Shown here: positions 1-7,546 of the stretch, piece by piece
How the letters are laid out: every line of letters begins with the position of its first letter
Numbering within the stretch: position 1 is the stretch's first letter
Source of the DNA: G965202665 sp965243835
GTDB lineage: Bacteria > Actinomycetota > Acidimicrobiia > Spongiisociales > Spongiisociaceae
DNA length: 64,000 nt
NCBI GenBank assembly: GCA_965243835.1
Contig: OZ251578.1
Coordinates: forward strand, 1,302,001 to 1,366,000
Reading direction: 5' to 3'
Program-made: the position numbers and the translations under genes
Notes under the pieces: generated by a model
Seen by the model: only the letters and a program-made list of their open reading frames with translations
Databases searched by the model: none
What the model was told of the DNA's origin: nothing

Positions 1-377
1 CGCAACGGGCGGCGGAGTTGGCCGGGCGGGCCCGGACCACCAACGGAAGGTCCTGGGTGGTGGCCGGGTTGGAGGAGCAACCCCCCGATTCCCTGCGGGC
101 GGTGGCCGCCGGAGTGCGGGACCGCCTGGGAAGCGGGGTGGTGGTCCTGGGGGCGCAAAACGGAGGCAAAGGCGGGTTGGCGGCCCTGGTTTCCAAAGAC
201 TTGGTGGAGGCGGGGGTGTCCGCCGCCGAGCTGGCGCAACCGGGGGCGCGGGTCTTGGGGGGCGGGGGAAGCCGCGACCCGGAACTGTCGCAGGCGGGCG
301 GCCCGCACGGGGAGAAAATGGCGGAGGCCCTGGAGGCGATCCGGGACGAGGTCGTCCGCCGGCTGTCCGATTTATGA
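1..377 (+). CDS. alaS: Alanyl-tRNA synthetase, C-terminal end (partial)
   Basis: Only the last ~125 residues are present; the 5' part lies before the window. The visible part is the DHHA1 domain of alanyl-tRNA synthetase, recognised by the run NGRSWVVAGL, the ALVSKDLVEAGVSA segment and the glycine-rich GGGGSRDPELSQAGG motif close to the end. The enzyme charges tRNA-Ala, and this domain takes part in tRNA binding and dimerisation. The stop codon overlaps the ruvX start in an ATGA junction, so the two genes are probably translationally coupled. The order alaS-ruvX-mltG-aroE is conserved in Actinobacteria, which supports the call. Confidence 0.9.
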   Translation, partial: QRAAELAGRARTTNGRSWVVAGLEEQPPDSLRAVAAGVRDRLGSGVVVLGAQNGGKGGLAALVSKDLVEAGVSAAELAQPGARVLGGGGSRDPELSQAGGPHGEKMAEALEAIRDEVVRRLSDL

Positions 378-826
378 GCTCCCCGCTCCCCGCCCCCCGC
401 CGGGTTATGGGACTGGATTACGGGACGGCCCGGGTGGGGGTGGCGGTTTCCGACGGCTTGGGCGTGACCGCCGGGCCGGTGGAGGTCATTCCCCGCCGCC
501 ATCCCCGCCTGCTGGAGCGTTTGGCGGAGATAATGGAGGAGTACGGGGCGGAGGCGGTAGTGGTGGGGTTGCCGGTTTCCCTGGACGGATCCGAACATCA
601 GTCGGCGGCGGCGGCGCGCCGGTTCGCCGCGGAAGTGGAGAAGGCTTTGGAGGTAACGGTCGAGTTTTACGATGAGCGGTTCACCACCCGCATCGCCGAG
701 GGGGCCTTGGCCGCCTCCGGAGCAAAGCGGGCCCGGCGGCGGGGGTCGGTGGACAAGGTAGCGGCCGCGGTGATGCTGCAGGGCTACCTGGATCGGCGGG
801 CGTCGGGTTTGGCGGGGCGGCGGTGA
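374..826 (+). CDS. ruvX: RuvX/YqgF Holliday-junction resolvase-like protein
   Basis: 150 aa, normal for the YqgF/RuvX family (RNase H fold; implicated in pre-16S rRNA processing and possibly Holliday-junction resolution). Visible family motifs are MGLDYGTARVGVA near residues 12-24 (catalytic Asp), VVGLPVSLDG around 63-72, FYDERFTT around 97-104 and the late acidic motif SVDKVAAAVMLQGYL. It begins in an ATGA overlap with alaS. The last ~30 codons (RRRGSVDKVAA... to LAGRR) are the apparent source of the tandem repeat that follows directly. The tail after LDRR is therefore possibly not ancestral sequence but a repeat-generated ending. Confidence 0.92.
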   Translation: MSSPLPAPRRVMGLDYGTARVGVAVSDGLGVTAGPVEVIPRRHPRLLERLAEIMEEYGAEAVVVGLPVSLDGSEHQSAAAARRFAAEVEKALEVTVEFYDERFTTRIAEGALAASGAKRARRRGSVDKVAAAVMLQGYLDRRASGLAGRR

Positions 827-1354
827 TGTTGCGGGGTTGCCTGGACCGGCGGGGGTCGGTGGACGCGTTGAAATTGGCGGAGGCGGCGGGTTGCGGGGTT
901 GCGGGGTTGCCTGGATCGGCGGGCGTCGGGTTTGGCGGGGCGGCGGTGATGTTGCGGGGTTGCCTGGACCGGCGGGGGTCGGTGGACGCGTTGAAATTGG
1001 CGGGGGCGGCGGGTTGCGGGGTTGCGGGGTTGCTTGGATCGGCGGGCGTCGGGTTTGGCGGGGCGGCGGTGATGTTGCGGGTTGCTTTGGAGCGGCGGGG
1101 GTCGGTGGACGCGTTGAAATTGGCGGGGGCGGCGGGTTGCGGGGTTGCGGGGTTGCCTGGAGCGGCGGGGATCAGTGGACGTGTCGGATTTAGCGGAGGG
1201 GCGGTGGTGATGTTGCGGGACTGCTTGGATCGGTGGGGGTCGGTGGACGCGTCGAAATTAGCGGGTACGGCCGTGGTTGATGTTGCGGGGTTGCCTGGAG
1301 TGGACGCGTCGGGTTTGGCGGGGCGGGGGCGGTGGTGTTGCGGGGTTGCCTGAA
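780..1354 (+). repeat. Tandem repeat of about 123 bp derived from the 3' end of ruvX
   Basis: Near-identical units start at 823, 946, 1069 and 1207, each opening with GTGATGTTGCGG. The first two units are exactly 123 bp, the third is 138 bp and the fourth is diverged and runs to about 1354. Each unit combines a stretch resembling the ruvX 3' end (CGGCGGGGGTCGGTGGAC, then CTGGATCGGCGGGCGTCGG) with GCGGGGTTGC filler. Copies 1 and 2 differ by very few bases, so the expansion looks recent, while copies 3 and 4 are decayed. One frame stays open (823-1353) only because the unit length is a multiple of three; the encoded glycine/alanine-rich peptide resembles no protein I know. No promoter or terminator is obvious. 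Confidence 0.85.
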
Positions 1355-1378
1355 CCGGCGGGGACGGAAAGAGGCCTG

Positions 1379-2509
1379 GTGAGTTACGAGCCGCCCGAAG
1401 ACCATCTCCACTTCGACCGCGGCGATCGGGAGCCGCCCGGTCGCGGGTGGCGGGGAGTGTTGGTGGCGGCGGCGGTGGGGGTGGTGGCGGTGGCCGTCCT
1501 GGCCGCGGGGGCCCGCACGGTGGGGGATTGGATCGCAGGCCTGGGCGGACTGGGGGACGACCAGAGCCAGGAGACGGAAATCGAGGAGGGGCGGGTGGTG
1601 AACCTGGTCGTCCCCCCCGGAACCTCCTCCCGGGGCATCGCCTCCATCCTGGCCGGCCAGGGGGTGATTTCCTCCGCCAACGATTTCGAGGCGGTGGTGC
1701 GCTCCCGGGGGGTGCAGGCCAACCTGCAAGCCGGGCAGTACGAGCTGGTGGCGGGAACCGACTTGAACGAGATCGTGGACGTCCTGCTGGAGGGACCCAA
1801 TATCAGCACGTTCCGGCTGACCCTGGTGGAGGGGAGGCGCATCGGGGAGGCTTTGGACGACATCGCCGCCCAGACCCGCTTCACCGCGGGCGAGTTGTCC
1901 GCCGCCCTTACCGGCGGGCAGGTGAACTCCCCCTTTACGGCGCCGGGGGCGGAGGGGCTGACCGCCTGGGAGGGCCTGTTGTTTCCCGAAACCTACGAGT
2001 TTTTCTCCGATGACGGCCCGGTCCGCATCCTGCAGCGGCTGGCCGACGAAACCGGTCGCCGGGCGGGGCAGGTGGACTGGACGCAGTTGGAGGAAGGGGG
2101 GCGCTCCGTTTACGAGGGGATGGTGATCGCCTCCATCATCGAGTCGGAGGCGGGGGTGGACGCCGACCGTCCGCTGATCGCCAGCGTCGTATACAACCGC
2201 CTGCGGGACGGGATGCCGCTGCAGATCGACGCCACCGTGTTGTACGCTTTGGGAACCCGGGGGGCATCCCCCAGCCTGGCCGACCTGGAAACCGACTCTC
2301 CGTACAACACGTACCAGACATCCGGGTTGCCGCCCACTCCCATCGGCAACTTCAGTTTTCGTTCCTTGCAGGCGGCGGCCGCCCCCGCCGACACCGACTT
2401 CATTTATTACGTGCTCACTTCCGAGGACGGCTCGCATTCCTTTTTCGCCGAATACGGGGAGTTCCTGCGGGCCAAGGCGGACGCGCAAGCGCGGGGGATC
2501 GGACAGTGA
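1379..2509 (+). CDS. mltG: Endolytic murein transglycosylase MltG (YceG family)
   Basis: 376 aa from GTG at 1379, chosen because an AAAGAGG Shine-Dalgarno lies just upstream and because the reading frame further upstream is repeat-derived. Short basic/acidic N-terminus, one membrane segment at about residues 25-45 (VLVAAAVGVVAVAVLAAG), then the extracytoplasmic LysM-like and YceG catalytic regions. LFPETYEFF and the motif IASIIESEAG (around 249-258, containing the catalytic Glu) identify the family. MltG cleaves nascent glycan strands and is thought to terminate peptidoglycan polymerisation at the outer face of the membrane. The stop codon overlaps the aroE GTG start. Confidence 0.92.
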   Translation: MSYEPPEDHLHFDRGDREPPGRGWRGVLVAAAVGVVAVAVLAAGARTVGDWIAGLGGLGDDQSQETEIEEGRVVNLVVPPGTSSRGIASILAGQGVISSANDFEAVVRSRGVQANLQAGQYELVAGTDLNEIVDVLLEGPNISTFRLTLVEGRRIGEALDDIAAQTRFTAGELSAALTGGQVNSPFTAPGAEGLTAWEGLLFPETYEFFSDDGPVRILQRLADETGRRAGQVDWTQLEEGGRSVYEGMVIASIIESEAGVDADRPLIASVVYNRLRDGMPLQIDATVLYALGTRGASPSLADLETDSPYNTYQTSGLPPTPIGNFSFRSLQAAAAPADTDFIYYVLTSEDGSHSFFAEYGEFLRAKADAQARGIGQ

Positions 2510-3285
2510 AACTGCTGATTTTCGGCGACCCGGTGGAACATTCCCTGTCCCCGGTGATAATGGAGGCCGCCCTGCGCCACGCCGGAATTGCCGGTTCCTA
2601 CGGCCGGCGCCGGGTGGACGGGGACGGGATGCGGGAGGGGGCGGCCCAAATACGGGACGGCCGCTTGGACGGGGCCAACGTGACCATGCCCCACAAACGC
2701 CTGGCGGCGGAGTTATGCGACCGCCTCACCCCGCAGGCGGAGCGGTGCGGCGTGGCCAACACCCTGTGGCGGAGGGACGGGTTGGTGCACGGCCACACCA
2801 CCGACCCGGACGGGGTGACTTTCGCCTGGGAAGACGCCCGCCTGCCGGACGACGCCCCGGCGCTGGTGCTGGGTGCGGGCGGGGCGGCCGCGGCGGCCCT
2901 GCTGGCCTTGGAGGGGCGGGAGCTGTGGGTGGCGGCCCGCCGCCCGCAGGCGGCCGCCGCGCTGGCCGAGGGCCCGGTGGAGGGGGTGGGAGTCGCCGAG
3001 TGGGGACGGCCCGTTCCGGGGGCGGTGGTGGTGAACGCCACCCCGCTGGGCCTGGCGGGCGAGTCCCTGCCGGAAGAAGTGTTGGAGGAGGCGGCGGGTT
3101 TATTCGAGATGAACTACGGACACGGTCCCACTCCGGCTATGCGCAACATGCGGGAAGCGGGCCGCCCGGTGGCGACCGGGGAGATGATGCTGGTCGGCCA
3201 AGCCGTATCCGGCTTCCGCATCTGGACGGGGATAACGGTTCCCGCCCCGGTGTTGTTGCAAGCCCTAGCCGACTCCCGTCCCTAG
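2506..3285 (+). CDS. aroE: Shikimate dehydrogenase
   Basis: 259 aa, GTG start in a 4-nt GTGA overlap with mltG. Reduces 3-dehydroshikimate to shikimate with NADPH, step four of the shikimate pathway. Substrate-binding SLSP at residues 13-16, catalytic Lys64 in NVTMPHK, Asp100 in TTDPDG (usual form NTD) and the glycine-rich nucleotide loop VLGAGGAA at 121-128 are all visible; the late motif MLVGQA is also present. aroC and the aroK-aroB fusion lie 3-6 kb downstream, separated by an insertion-scarred island, so this was probably one continuous aromatic cluster. Confidence 0.93.
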   Translation: MKLLIFGDPVEHSLSPVIMEAALRHAGIAGSYGRRRVDGDGMREGAAQIRDGRLDGANVTMPHKRLAAELCDRLTPQAERCGVANTLWRRDGLVHGHTTDPDGVTFAWEDARLPDDAPALVLGAGGAAAAALLALEGRELWVAARRPQAAAALAEGPVEGVGVAEWGRPVPGAVVVNATPLGLAGESLPEEVLEEAAGLFEMNYGHGPTPAMRNMREAGRPVATGEMMLVGQAVSGFRIWTGITVPAPVLLQALADSRP

Positions 3286-3292
3286 CTCTAGT

Positions 3293-3573
3293 TGTACCAT
3301 GCCAGGACGTTGGTAACAATTTTGCTTAGGTGAAGACCTCGGGATCAAGCACATCACCATCAACCACACTGCCCTTGGCAGAACGGCAAAGTCGAATGCT
3401 ACAACCGAACCCTCAAACAAGAATGGGCCTACCAGCAGGCCTACTACGACAACCAAACCCGCGACCAAGCCCTCACCGACTGGGTCCACTACTACAATAA
3501 CCACCGACCCCACAGCAACCTCGGAGGACAACCACCAACCTCCAGACTGTAACCAACCTACTGGCCGGGTACA
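3293..3573 (+). mobile_element. Decayed IS481-family element bounded by terminal inverted repeats
   Basis: A short relic. The left end at 3293 begins TGTACCATGCCAGGAC; the right end at 3573, read in reverse complement, begins TGTACCCGGCCAG. The two ends agree at 17 of 21 positions, and the match extends outward through CTAGT/ACTAG. Between them lies only the last part of a transposase, so most of the ~1 kb expected for the family has been deleted. Its right edge abuts an IS110-type transposase remnant on the other strand, suggesting that it inserted into that older element. No convincing target duplication is seen. Confidence 0.75.
3330..3552 (+). pseudogene. IS481-family transposase fragment (C-terminal rve domain)
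   Basis: The frame ending in TAA at 3550-3552 encodes WQNGKVECYNRTLKQEW and then WVHYYNNHRPHSNLGG. These are the last conserved block of the DDE integrase core (with its Glu) and the typical HYNxxRPHxxLGG end of IS481/IS3-like transposases. The preceding conserved block (EDLGIKHITI) is in a different frame, so at least one frameshift lies near 3365-3378, and the N-terminal two thirds of the protein are absent. Non-functional. Confidence 0.8.
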
Positions 3574-3869
3574 ACTAGGTTTCGGAGCCGGGCCCGGCTT
3601 GCTCGCCGCATCAGGTCGGGGGTGGGGTATTTGCGGAGGGCGTCGAGGACGTCGCGGCAGGCTAGGCGGGAGCCGAGGGTTCGTTCCAGGGCGGGGCTTA
3701 GGCCGAGCAGAGATTCCCGGAGGCGGTTCACCAGTCTGGTTTGGTCGGCGGCTAGGTCTTCATAATCGCCGCAGAACGCCGCTGTGCGCCTCTTTTGGTC
3801 GCCAGCCCTCCGGCGGGGGCCAGGGCGTTGCCGTTTTGCGGCGGAGCATTCTGCGACGCATCGGGGCAA
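3574..3869 (-). pseudogene. IS110-family transposase fragment
   Basis: Read on the minus strand, this encodes LAADQTRLVNRLRESLLG, SPALERTLGSRL and then LRKYPTPDLMRRASRARLRNLV. That is the typical segment after the N-terminal DEDD core of IS110-family transposases (pattern DLVxDRTRLxNRL...FPALERAL...YxTPxxLRRAGxxRL). The start, the catalytic core and the C-terminal half are missing. Similarity stops at about 3574-3578, exactly at the IS481 relic end, which implies disruption by that element. The opposite edge, towards 3869, fades into unrecognised sequence. Confidence 0.65.
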
Positions 3870-4153
3870 ATCGGGGATATTTCCCCATATTTCGCCCTCG
3901 GTAAAAAAGAGGCCTGAGGGCGATATCTACAGCCGTCGGCGGCCGCCAAAAAAGAGGGCCCGGAAACGGGATGCAGCCCGGCGGGGCTGGATAGCCGGGG
4001 AACGGGGGCGGTCCAGAAAGGCCAACCGCCCCCTCCCCGGCCATGAGGTGGGGCCGCCCGCCCGCCAGTGCGGGAGGCCCGGAGAAATCAGGTTGCGCCC
4101 CCGGGTTGCGGGCCGTTACCCTCCGCCCGGGTACTTGTACCCCTCGCTGGCCG
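3870..4153. other. Non-coding stretch with one strong hairpin
   Basis: No gene is supported here. Small runs (TTTTTT, AAAAAAGAGG) and GC-rich blocks alternate. It holds one good inverted repeat (4004-4033, listed separately) and lies downstream of the minus-strand SLH-domain gene, so it is probably its 3' untranslated region plus IS debris. Confidence 0.5.
4004..4033 (-). terminator. Hairpin downstream of the secreted SLH-domain gene
   Basis: Perfect 9-bp stem GGGGGCGGT (4004-4012) and ACCGCCCCC (4025-4033) with a 12-nt loop. It lies about 120 bp past the stop of the minus-strand gene ending at 4154. No U-tract follows on either strand, so it may be a Rho-type or intrinsic-like terminator, or simply a stable 3' hairpin. 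Confidence 0.4.
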
Positions 4154-5035
4154 TTAGAGAGCCACCCCGCCCGGCGGGGCGTCGCCCACACGTATCAAGT
4201 CGTCTTCGGGGAGGATGTCCTCGCACATCAGGCGATCCCGGTCGGCGTCCCGCCGCTGGGAGTACAGGAACACGAAGTTGTAGTTGGCTACGTTCCAGTC
4301 AACGTCGCTCCGCTCCGCCTCCCGGCAACTTATCTGCCCGCCGGTGGGGAACACATAGTTGTAGAAGGCATCCCCGTCGGCGTCCACGATCGCCCTAACG
4401 ACGTACTTTTTCTTCAACCCGTTGTTGAGCTTGGCGTCGCCCTGACACTGGAACACGGTGTCGGTGACGAACCTTTTGTACCAACCGGTGACCCGGATGA
4501 TGTCTTCGTTGCCAGCGAATATCGGCGACCCGAATTCCCGTTCCGGCGACCACTGGTCGGGGGTGAAGTCGTAGTCGTCGCGGAAACCGTACTCGTCGTA
4601 AGAGATGGAGACGGTGTACGCCCATAGCTCTTCGCAAGTCCCCCGCCAGGCCCTGCTTTGCGTGCGCGGCGGCGCGGTCGGGGTGGTCGGCGGGTGGGTG
4701 GTGGTCGTAGCGGCCGGAGACCTCAGCTCCCGAAGTTTCTTTATCCCGGCCAGCATGAACGACGCCATCTCCTCCCGGCGGATGTAACCGCCAGCTTCGG
4801 TGTCGCCTATCTTGCGGATGGCCTGGGCTATCTCGTCGGCGTCCACTCGGAGCCGCGCCCCGTACTTGCCTCCCGTCGCCCGGGGATCGGGGGGCAGTAT
4901 GCCCCGCTGGTTGACGTAGTCCACGGCGTGGGCGTGCTTGTCGGCCACATCCGAGAACCCGGAGACGTTGGAGGCCACAACCGGAGCGGCCAGGGCCGCG
5001 CACAACACGGCGGCCAAAGTAATGCGTATCTTCAT
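4154..5035 (-). CDS. Small secreted protein with a single SLH-type domain
   Basis: 293 aa; start ATG at 5035 preceded by GGAAAGGAAAT (Shine-Dalgarno). Residues 1-21 form a clear signal peptide (MKIRITLAAVLCAALAAPVVA). Residues ~25-105 resemble one S-layer-homology repeat: FSDVADKHAHAVDYVNQRGIL, then IRREEMASFMLAGIKKL. A Thr/Pro linker (~108-130) leads to a C-terminal region of ~160 aa rich in acidic and aromatic residues with four Cys. I do not recognise that domain. It is probably attached to cell-wall polymer through the SLH segment, like the giant SLH protein at 26-34 kb. It is flanked by IS remnants on both sides, which fits horizontal acquisition or relocation between aroE and the prepilin peptidase. 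Function unknown. Confidence 0.75.
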   Translation of the reverse strand: MKIRITLAAVLCAALAAPVVASNVSGFSDVADKHAHAVDYVNQRGILPPDPRATGGKYGARLRVDADEIAQAIRKIGDTEAGGYIRREEMASFMLAGIKKLRELRSPAATTTTHPPTTPTAPPRTQSRAWRGTCEELWAYTVSISYDEYGFRDDYDFTPDQWSPEREFGSPIFAGNEDIIRVTGWYKRFVTDTVFQCQGDAKLNNGLKKKYVVRAIVDADGDAFYNYVFPTGGQISCREAERSDVDWNVANYNFVFLYSQRRDADRDRLMCEDILPEDDLIRVGDAPPGGVAL

Positions 5036-5209
5036 CGTGATTTCCTTTCCGTGGGGCGCCTGGCGGGGTGCCTCATGTTCGATGCCCCCATTGTCGCACC
5101 CTCGACCCGGAGGTTCGGACCCCCTCGCCGGGCTACCCCGGCACGGTTACTGAGATGATGCGCTCCCAGCCCGGCAGGTCGCCCGGCTCCGGCCCGGGGC
5201 TTATCTAGG

Positions 5210-5239
5210 TGTAGATGGCCAGGACGTTGTTGACAGTTT
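5210..5239. mobile_element. Solo IS481-type element end
   Basis: TGTAGATGGCCAGGACGTTG at 5210-5229, continuing TTGACAGTTT, closely matches the left terminal repeat of the relic at 3293 (shared CCAGGACGTTG core and a following TTGACA/TAACA-like segment). No transposase remnant or partner end is recognisable next to it. It is either a solo end left after deletion or the far end of a larger rearranged element spanning the secreted SLH gene. Confidence 0.5.
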
Positions 5240-5586
5240 GACGGGTGGGGGTTTGCGTGAGGGCGCGGTTTGCGGCGTGGTTCGGGTTTGGGCAACCTGG
5301 TGTGCCGTTTTAGGTCGAGGGTGTCGGGGTCGGGACAACCGGTTGGGTTGGGCGGCGGGGGTTCGGGTAGCGGCGGGGATCGGTTATCGTCGGGGTTGTG
5401 AAATGCTTTCGGTCGGTAGTGCGGCGGCGTTTGCTTGCCGGGGGCGGGTTCGGGCGCCGGGGAGAGGTCGGGCTTTAAGATGAGTTGCGGGCGCAGTTCG
5501 GTTGCGGCTATGGGGAGGCGGGGGCCGGTTTTCGTTTGGTCGCCGGGAGATGTTCGGGTCGGGGATGTTTGGGCGGGGGAGGGGCG
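5240..5586. other. GC-rich stretch without a supportable gene
   Basis: About 350 bp of G/T-rich sequence upstream of the prepilin peptidase, full of GGGTTCGGG-like words. Short open frames occur but none has family similarity, a convincing ribosome-binding site or normal composition. Together with 3286-4153 it looks like degraded accessory DNA. Confidence 0.45.
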
Positions 5587-6378
5587 ATGAGCATGACATG
5601 GTGGGCGATGGCGGCCGTCGCTGGCGGGTTGCTGGCCGCCCGGCCACTGTTGCGGTGGGCCGACCGGACGGACGGCGGGAAACGGGCGGCCGGGCCTTTT
5701 GCCTTTTGCGGGCCGGCGGGGGGATGGGATTGGGTTCCGGTGGGATGGTGGGCGGCCCGCCGGGGGCGGTGCCCGCAGTGCCGAGGGCGGGTTCCGCTCC
5801 GGTATCCGTTGCTGGAAATCGCCTGCGGCGGGTTATGGGGGGCCGCCGTGCCCGCGGTGGGGATCACTCCGGTTCTGCCCGCCTACCTGTGGTTCGTTTC
5901 CGTAACCCTGGCCTTGGCGGTCGTCGACTGGGAGCGGATGCGTCTGCCCAACCGGATTTTGCTCCCCGGAACCCTGATCGGCCTGCTCCTGTTGGCGGCC
6001 GGATCCCTCCTAGAGGGGGGAGCGGCCCGGTTCGGGGAGGCCGTGGCCGCCGGAGCGGGATGCTTTGCGGCCATGCTGGTCATCGCCCTCCTTTCCCGGG
6101 GGGGCTTGGGATACGGAGACGTGAAACTGGCCTTCCTGCTGGGGGCGTTCACCGGATACCTCGGATGGCGGGGGGCGGCCCTGTCCCTGGCGGGGGCCTT
6201 CGCGGCCGGGGCGGCGGCGGGCGCGATATTGCTGGCCACCCGCCGCCGCGCCCGCCGCGATGCGTTGGCTTTCGGGCCGTTTATGGTGGCCGCCGCCTGG
6301 TTGGCGGTGGCGTTCGCTCCCTACATTTCCGAAGCGGGGAGTTCCGGTATGACCGGTTTTGTCCCCGGCGGGTTCTAA
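5587..6378 (+). CDS. Prepilin peptidase (A24 family, type IV leader peptidase)
   Basis: 263 aa from ATG 5587, with GGGGGAGGGG directly upstream; longer in-frame extensions enter non-coding DNA. A polytopic membrane protein that cleaves and may N-methylate type IV prepilin-like proteins on the inner face of the membrane. The two catalytic aspartates are visible: Asp114 in VVDWERMRLPN and Asp178 in GYGDVKL. The N-terminal cytoplasmic region has only one CxxC (residues 62-65) instead of the usual two, so zinc binding or methyltransferase activity may be reduced or absent. No pilin genes are nearby, but a pilD-like gene in this neighbourhood is typical of Actinobacteria. Confidence 0.88.
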   Translation: MSMTWWAMAAVAGGLLAARPLLRWADRTDGGKRAAGPFAFCGPAGGWDWVPVGWWAARRGRCPQCRGRVPLRYPLLEIACGGLWGAAVPAVGITPVLPAYLWFVSVTLALAVVDWERMRLPNRILLPGTLIGLLLLAAGSLLEGGAARFGEAVAAGAGCFAAMLVIALLSRGGLGYGDVKLAFLLGAFTGYLGWRGAALSLAGAFAAGAAAGAILLATRRRARRDALAFGPFMVAAAWLAVAFAPYISEAGSSGMTGFVPGGF

Positions 6379-6387
6379 CATCGGCGC

Positions 6388-7539
6388 ATGCTTCGTTTTC
6401 TCACCGCCGGCGAATCGCACGGTCCGGCCCTGACCACCATCGTGGAGGGCCTCCCCGCCGGCATGCCCTGCGATCGGGAGGGACTGGCCGCGGAACTGGC
6501 CCGGCGCCGGCTGGGGTTCGGGCGGGGCAACCGGATGAAAATCGAACAGGACGAGTTGGAGATCCTGGCCGGGGTGCGGCACGGACGCACTTTGGGATCG
6601 CCGGTGGCGATTTTGATTCGCAACACGGAATGGCCCCGCTGGTCGGAGGAAATGTCCCCCGATCCGGGGGAGCCGCGCCGCTTGATGACCACCCCCCGCC
6701 CCGGGCACGCCGATCTGACGGGAATGCTCAAATACGATACCAAGGACGCCCGCAACATCCTGGAGCGGGCCTCCGCCCGGGAGACCGCCGCCCGCACCGC
6801 GGCCGGCTATCTGGCCAAGCGCCTGTTGGAGGCGGCCGGGGTGTCCGTGCTGAGCCACATAGTGGCCATCGGGCGCGCCCAATCCCAAGAAGAGGCGTTG
6901 CCCGTCCCCGGCGACCTGCCCGCCATCGACGCCTCCCCGGTGCGGGCTTTCGGCTCCGGGTCGGAGGCGGCGATGGTGGCCGAGATCGAACGGGCCGCCG
7001 CCGACCGGGACACCCTGGGCGGGGTGGCGGAGGTGCTCGCCTACGGCCTGCCCCCCGGGATCGGCTCCCACGTGCATTGGGAACGGCGGCTGGACGCCCG
7101 GCTGGCCGGGGCTTTGATGTCCATCCAGGCCATGAAGGCGGTGGAGGTGGGCGACGGATTGGAAACCGCCCGCCGACGCGGCTCGGAGGCCCATGACGAA
7201 ATCTTCTACGAAGACGGCGGGTTCACCCGTCCCACCGACCGGGCGGGGGGGACCGAGGGGGGAATGTCCACCGGCGGGACCTTGCGGGTGCGGGTGGCGA
7301 TGAAACCCATTTCCACGGTGATGCGCCCCTTGCGCACCGTGGACGTGGTCACCAAACAACCGGAAACCGCCTTTCGGGAGCGGTCGGATGTGTGCGCGGT
7401 GCCCGCCGCCGGGGTGGTGGCCGAGCAGATGACGGCCATCGTGCTGGCCCAGGAGATGCAACGCAAGTTCGGAGGGGATACGTTGGGCGATTTTACGGCC
7501 GGCGTGGAAGCCTATCGGGCCCGGCTGGCCGAATTCTGA
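6388..7539 (+). CDS. aroC: Chorismate synthase
   Basis: 383 aa, full length. Converts 5-enolpyruvylshikimate-3-phosphate to chorismate with reduced FMN, the last shikimate step, and so feeds the trp genes at 57-63 kb. Recognised by LTAGESHGPALTTIVEGLPAG at the N-terminus, RPGHADL around residue 110, the basic ERASARETAARTAAG block near 130-145 and GGMSTGGTLRVRVAMKP near 290-305. A TAACAT box (6376-6381) lies 6 nt upstream of ATG, so the transcript is probably leaderless. Followed 7 bp downstream by aroKB. Confidence 0.96.
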   Translation: MLRFLTAGESHGPALTTIVEGLPAGMPCDREGLAAELARRRLGFGRGNRMKIEQDELEILAGVRHGRTLGSPVAILIRNTEWPRWSEEMSPDPGEPRRLMTTPRPGHADLTGMLKYDTKDARNILERASARETAARTAAGYLAKRLLEAAGVSVLSHIVAIGRAQSQEEALPVPGDLPAIDASPVRAFGSGSEAAMVAEIERAAADRDTLGGVAEVLAYGLPPGIGSHVHWERRLDARLAGALMSIQAMKAVEVGDGLETARRRGSEAHDEIFYEDGGFTRPTDRAGGTEGGMSTGGTLRVRVAMKPISTVMRPLRTVDVVTKQPETAFRERSDVCAVPAAGVVAEQMTAIVLAQEMQRKFGGDTLGDFTAGVEAYRARLAEF

Positions 7540-7546
7540 TTATCTG

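Noticed and set aside
823..1353. A 176-aa open frame after ruvX
   Set aside because: It consists only of repeat units whose length is a multiple of three, resembles no protein and has no separate ribosome-binding site. It is treated as a by-product of the tandem repeat.
780..1354. Possible CRISPR or similar array
   Set aside because: Units are about 123 bp, directly adjacent, derived from ruvX, and there are no unique spacers or cas genes.
5240..5586. Small ORFs between the solo IS end and the prepilin peptidase
   Set aside because: No ribosome-binding site, no similarity, and G/T-rich low-complexity composition.
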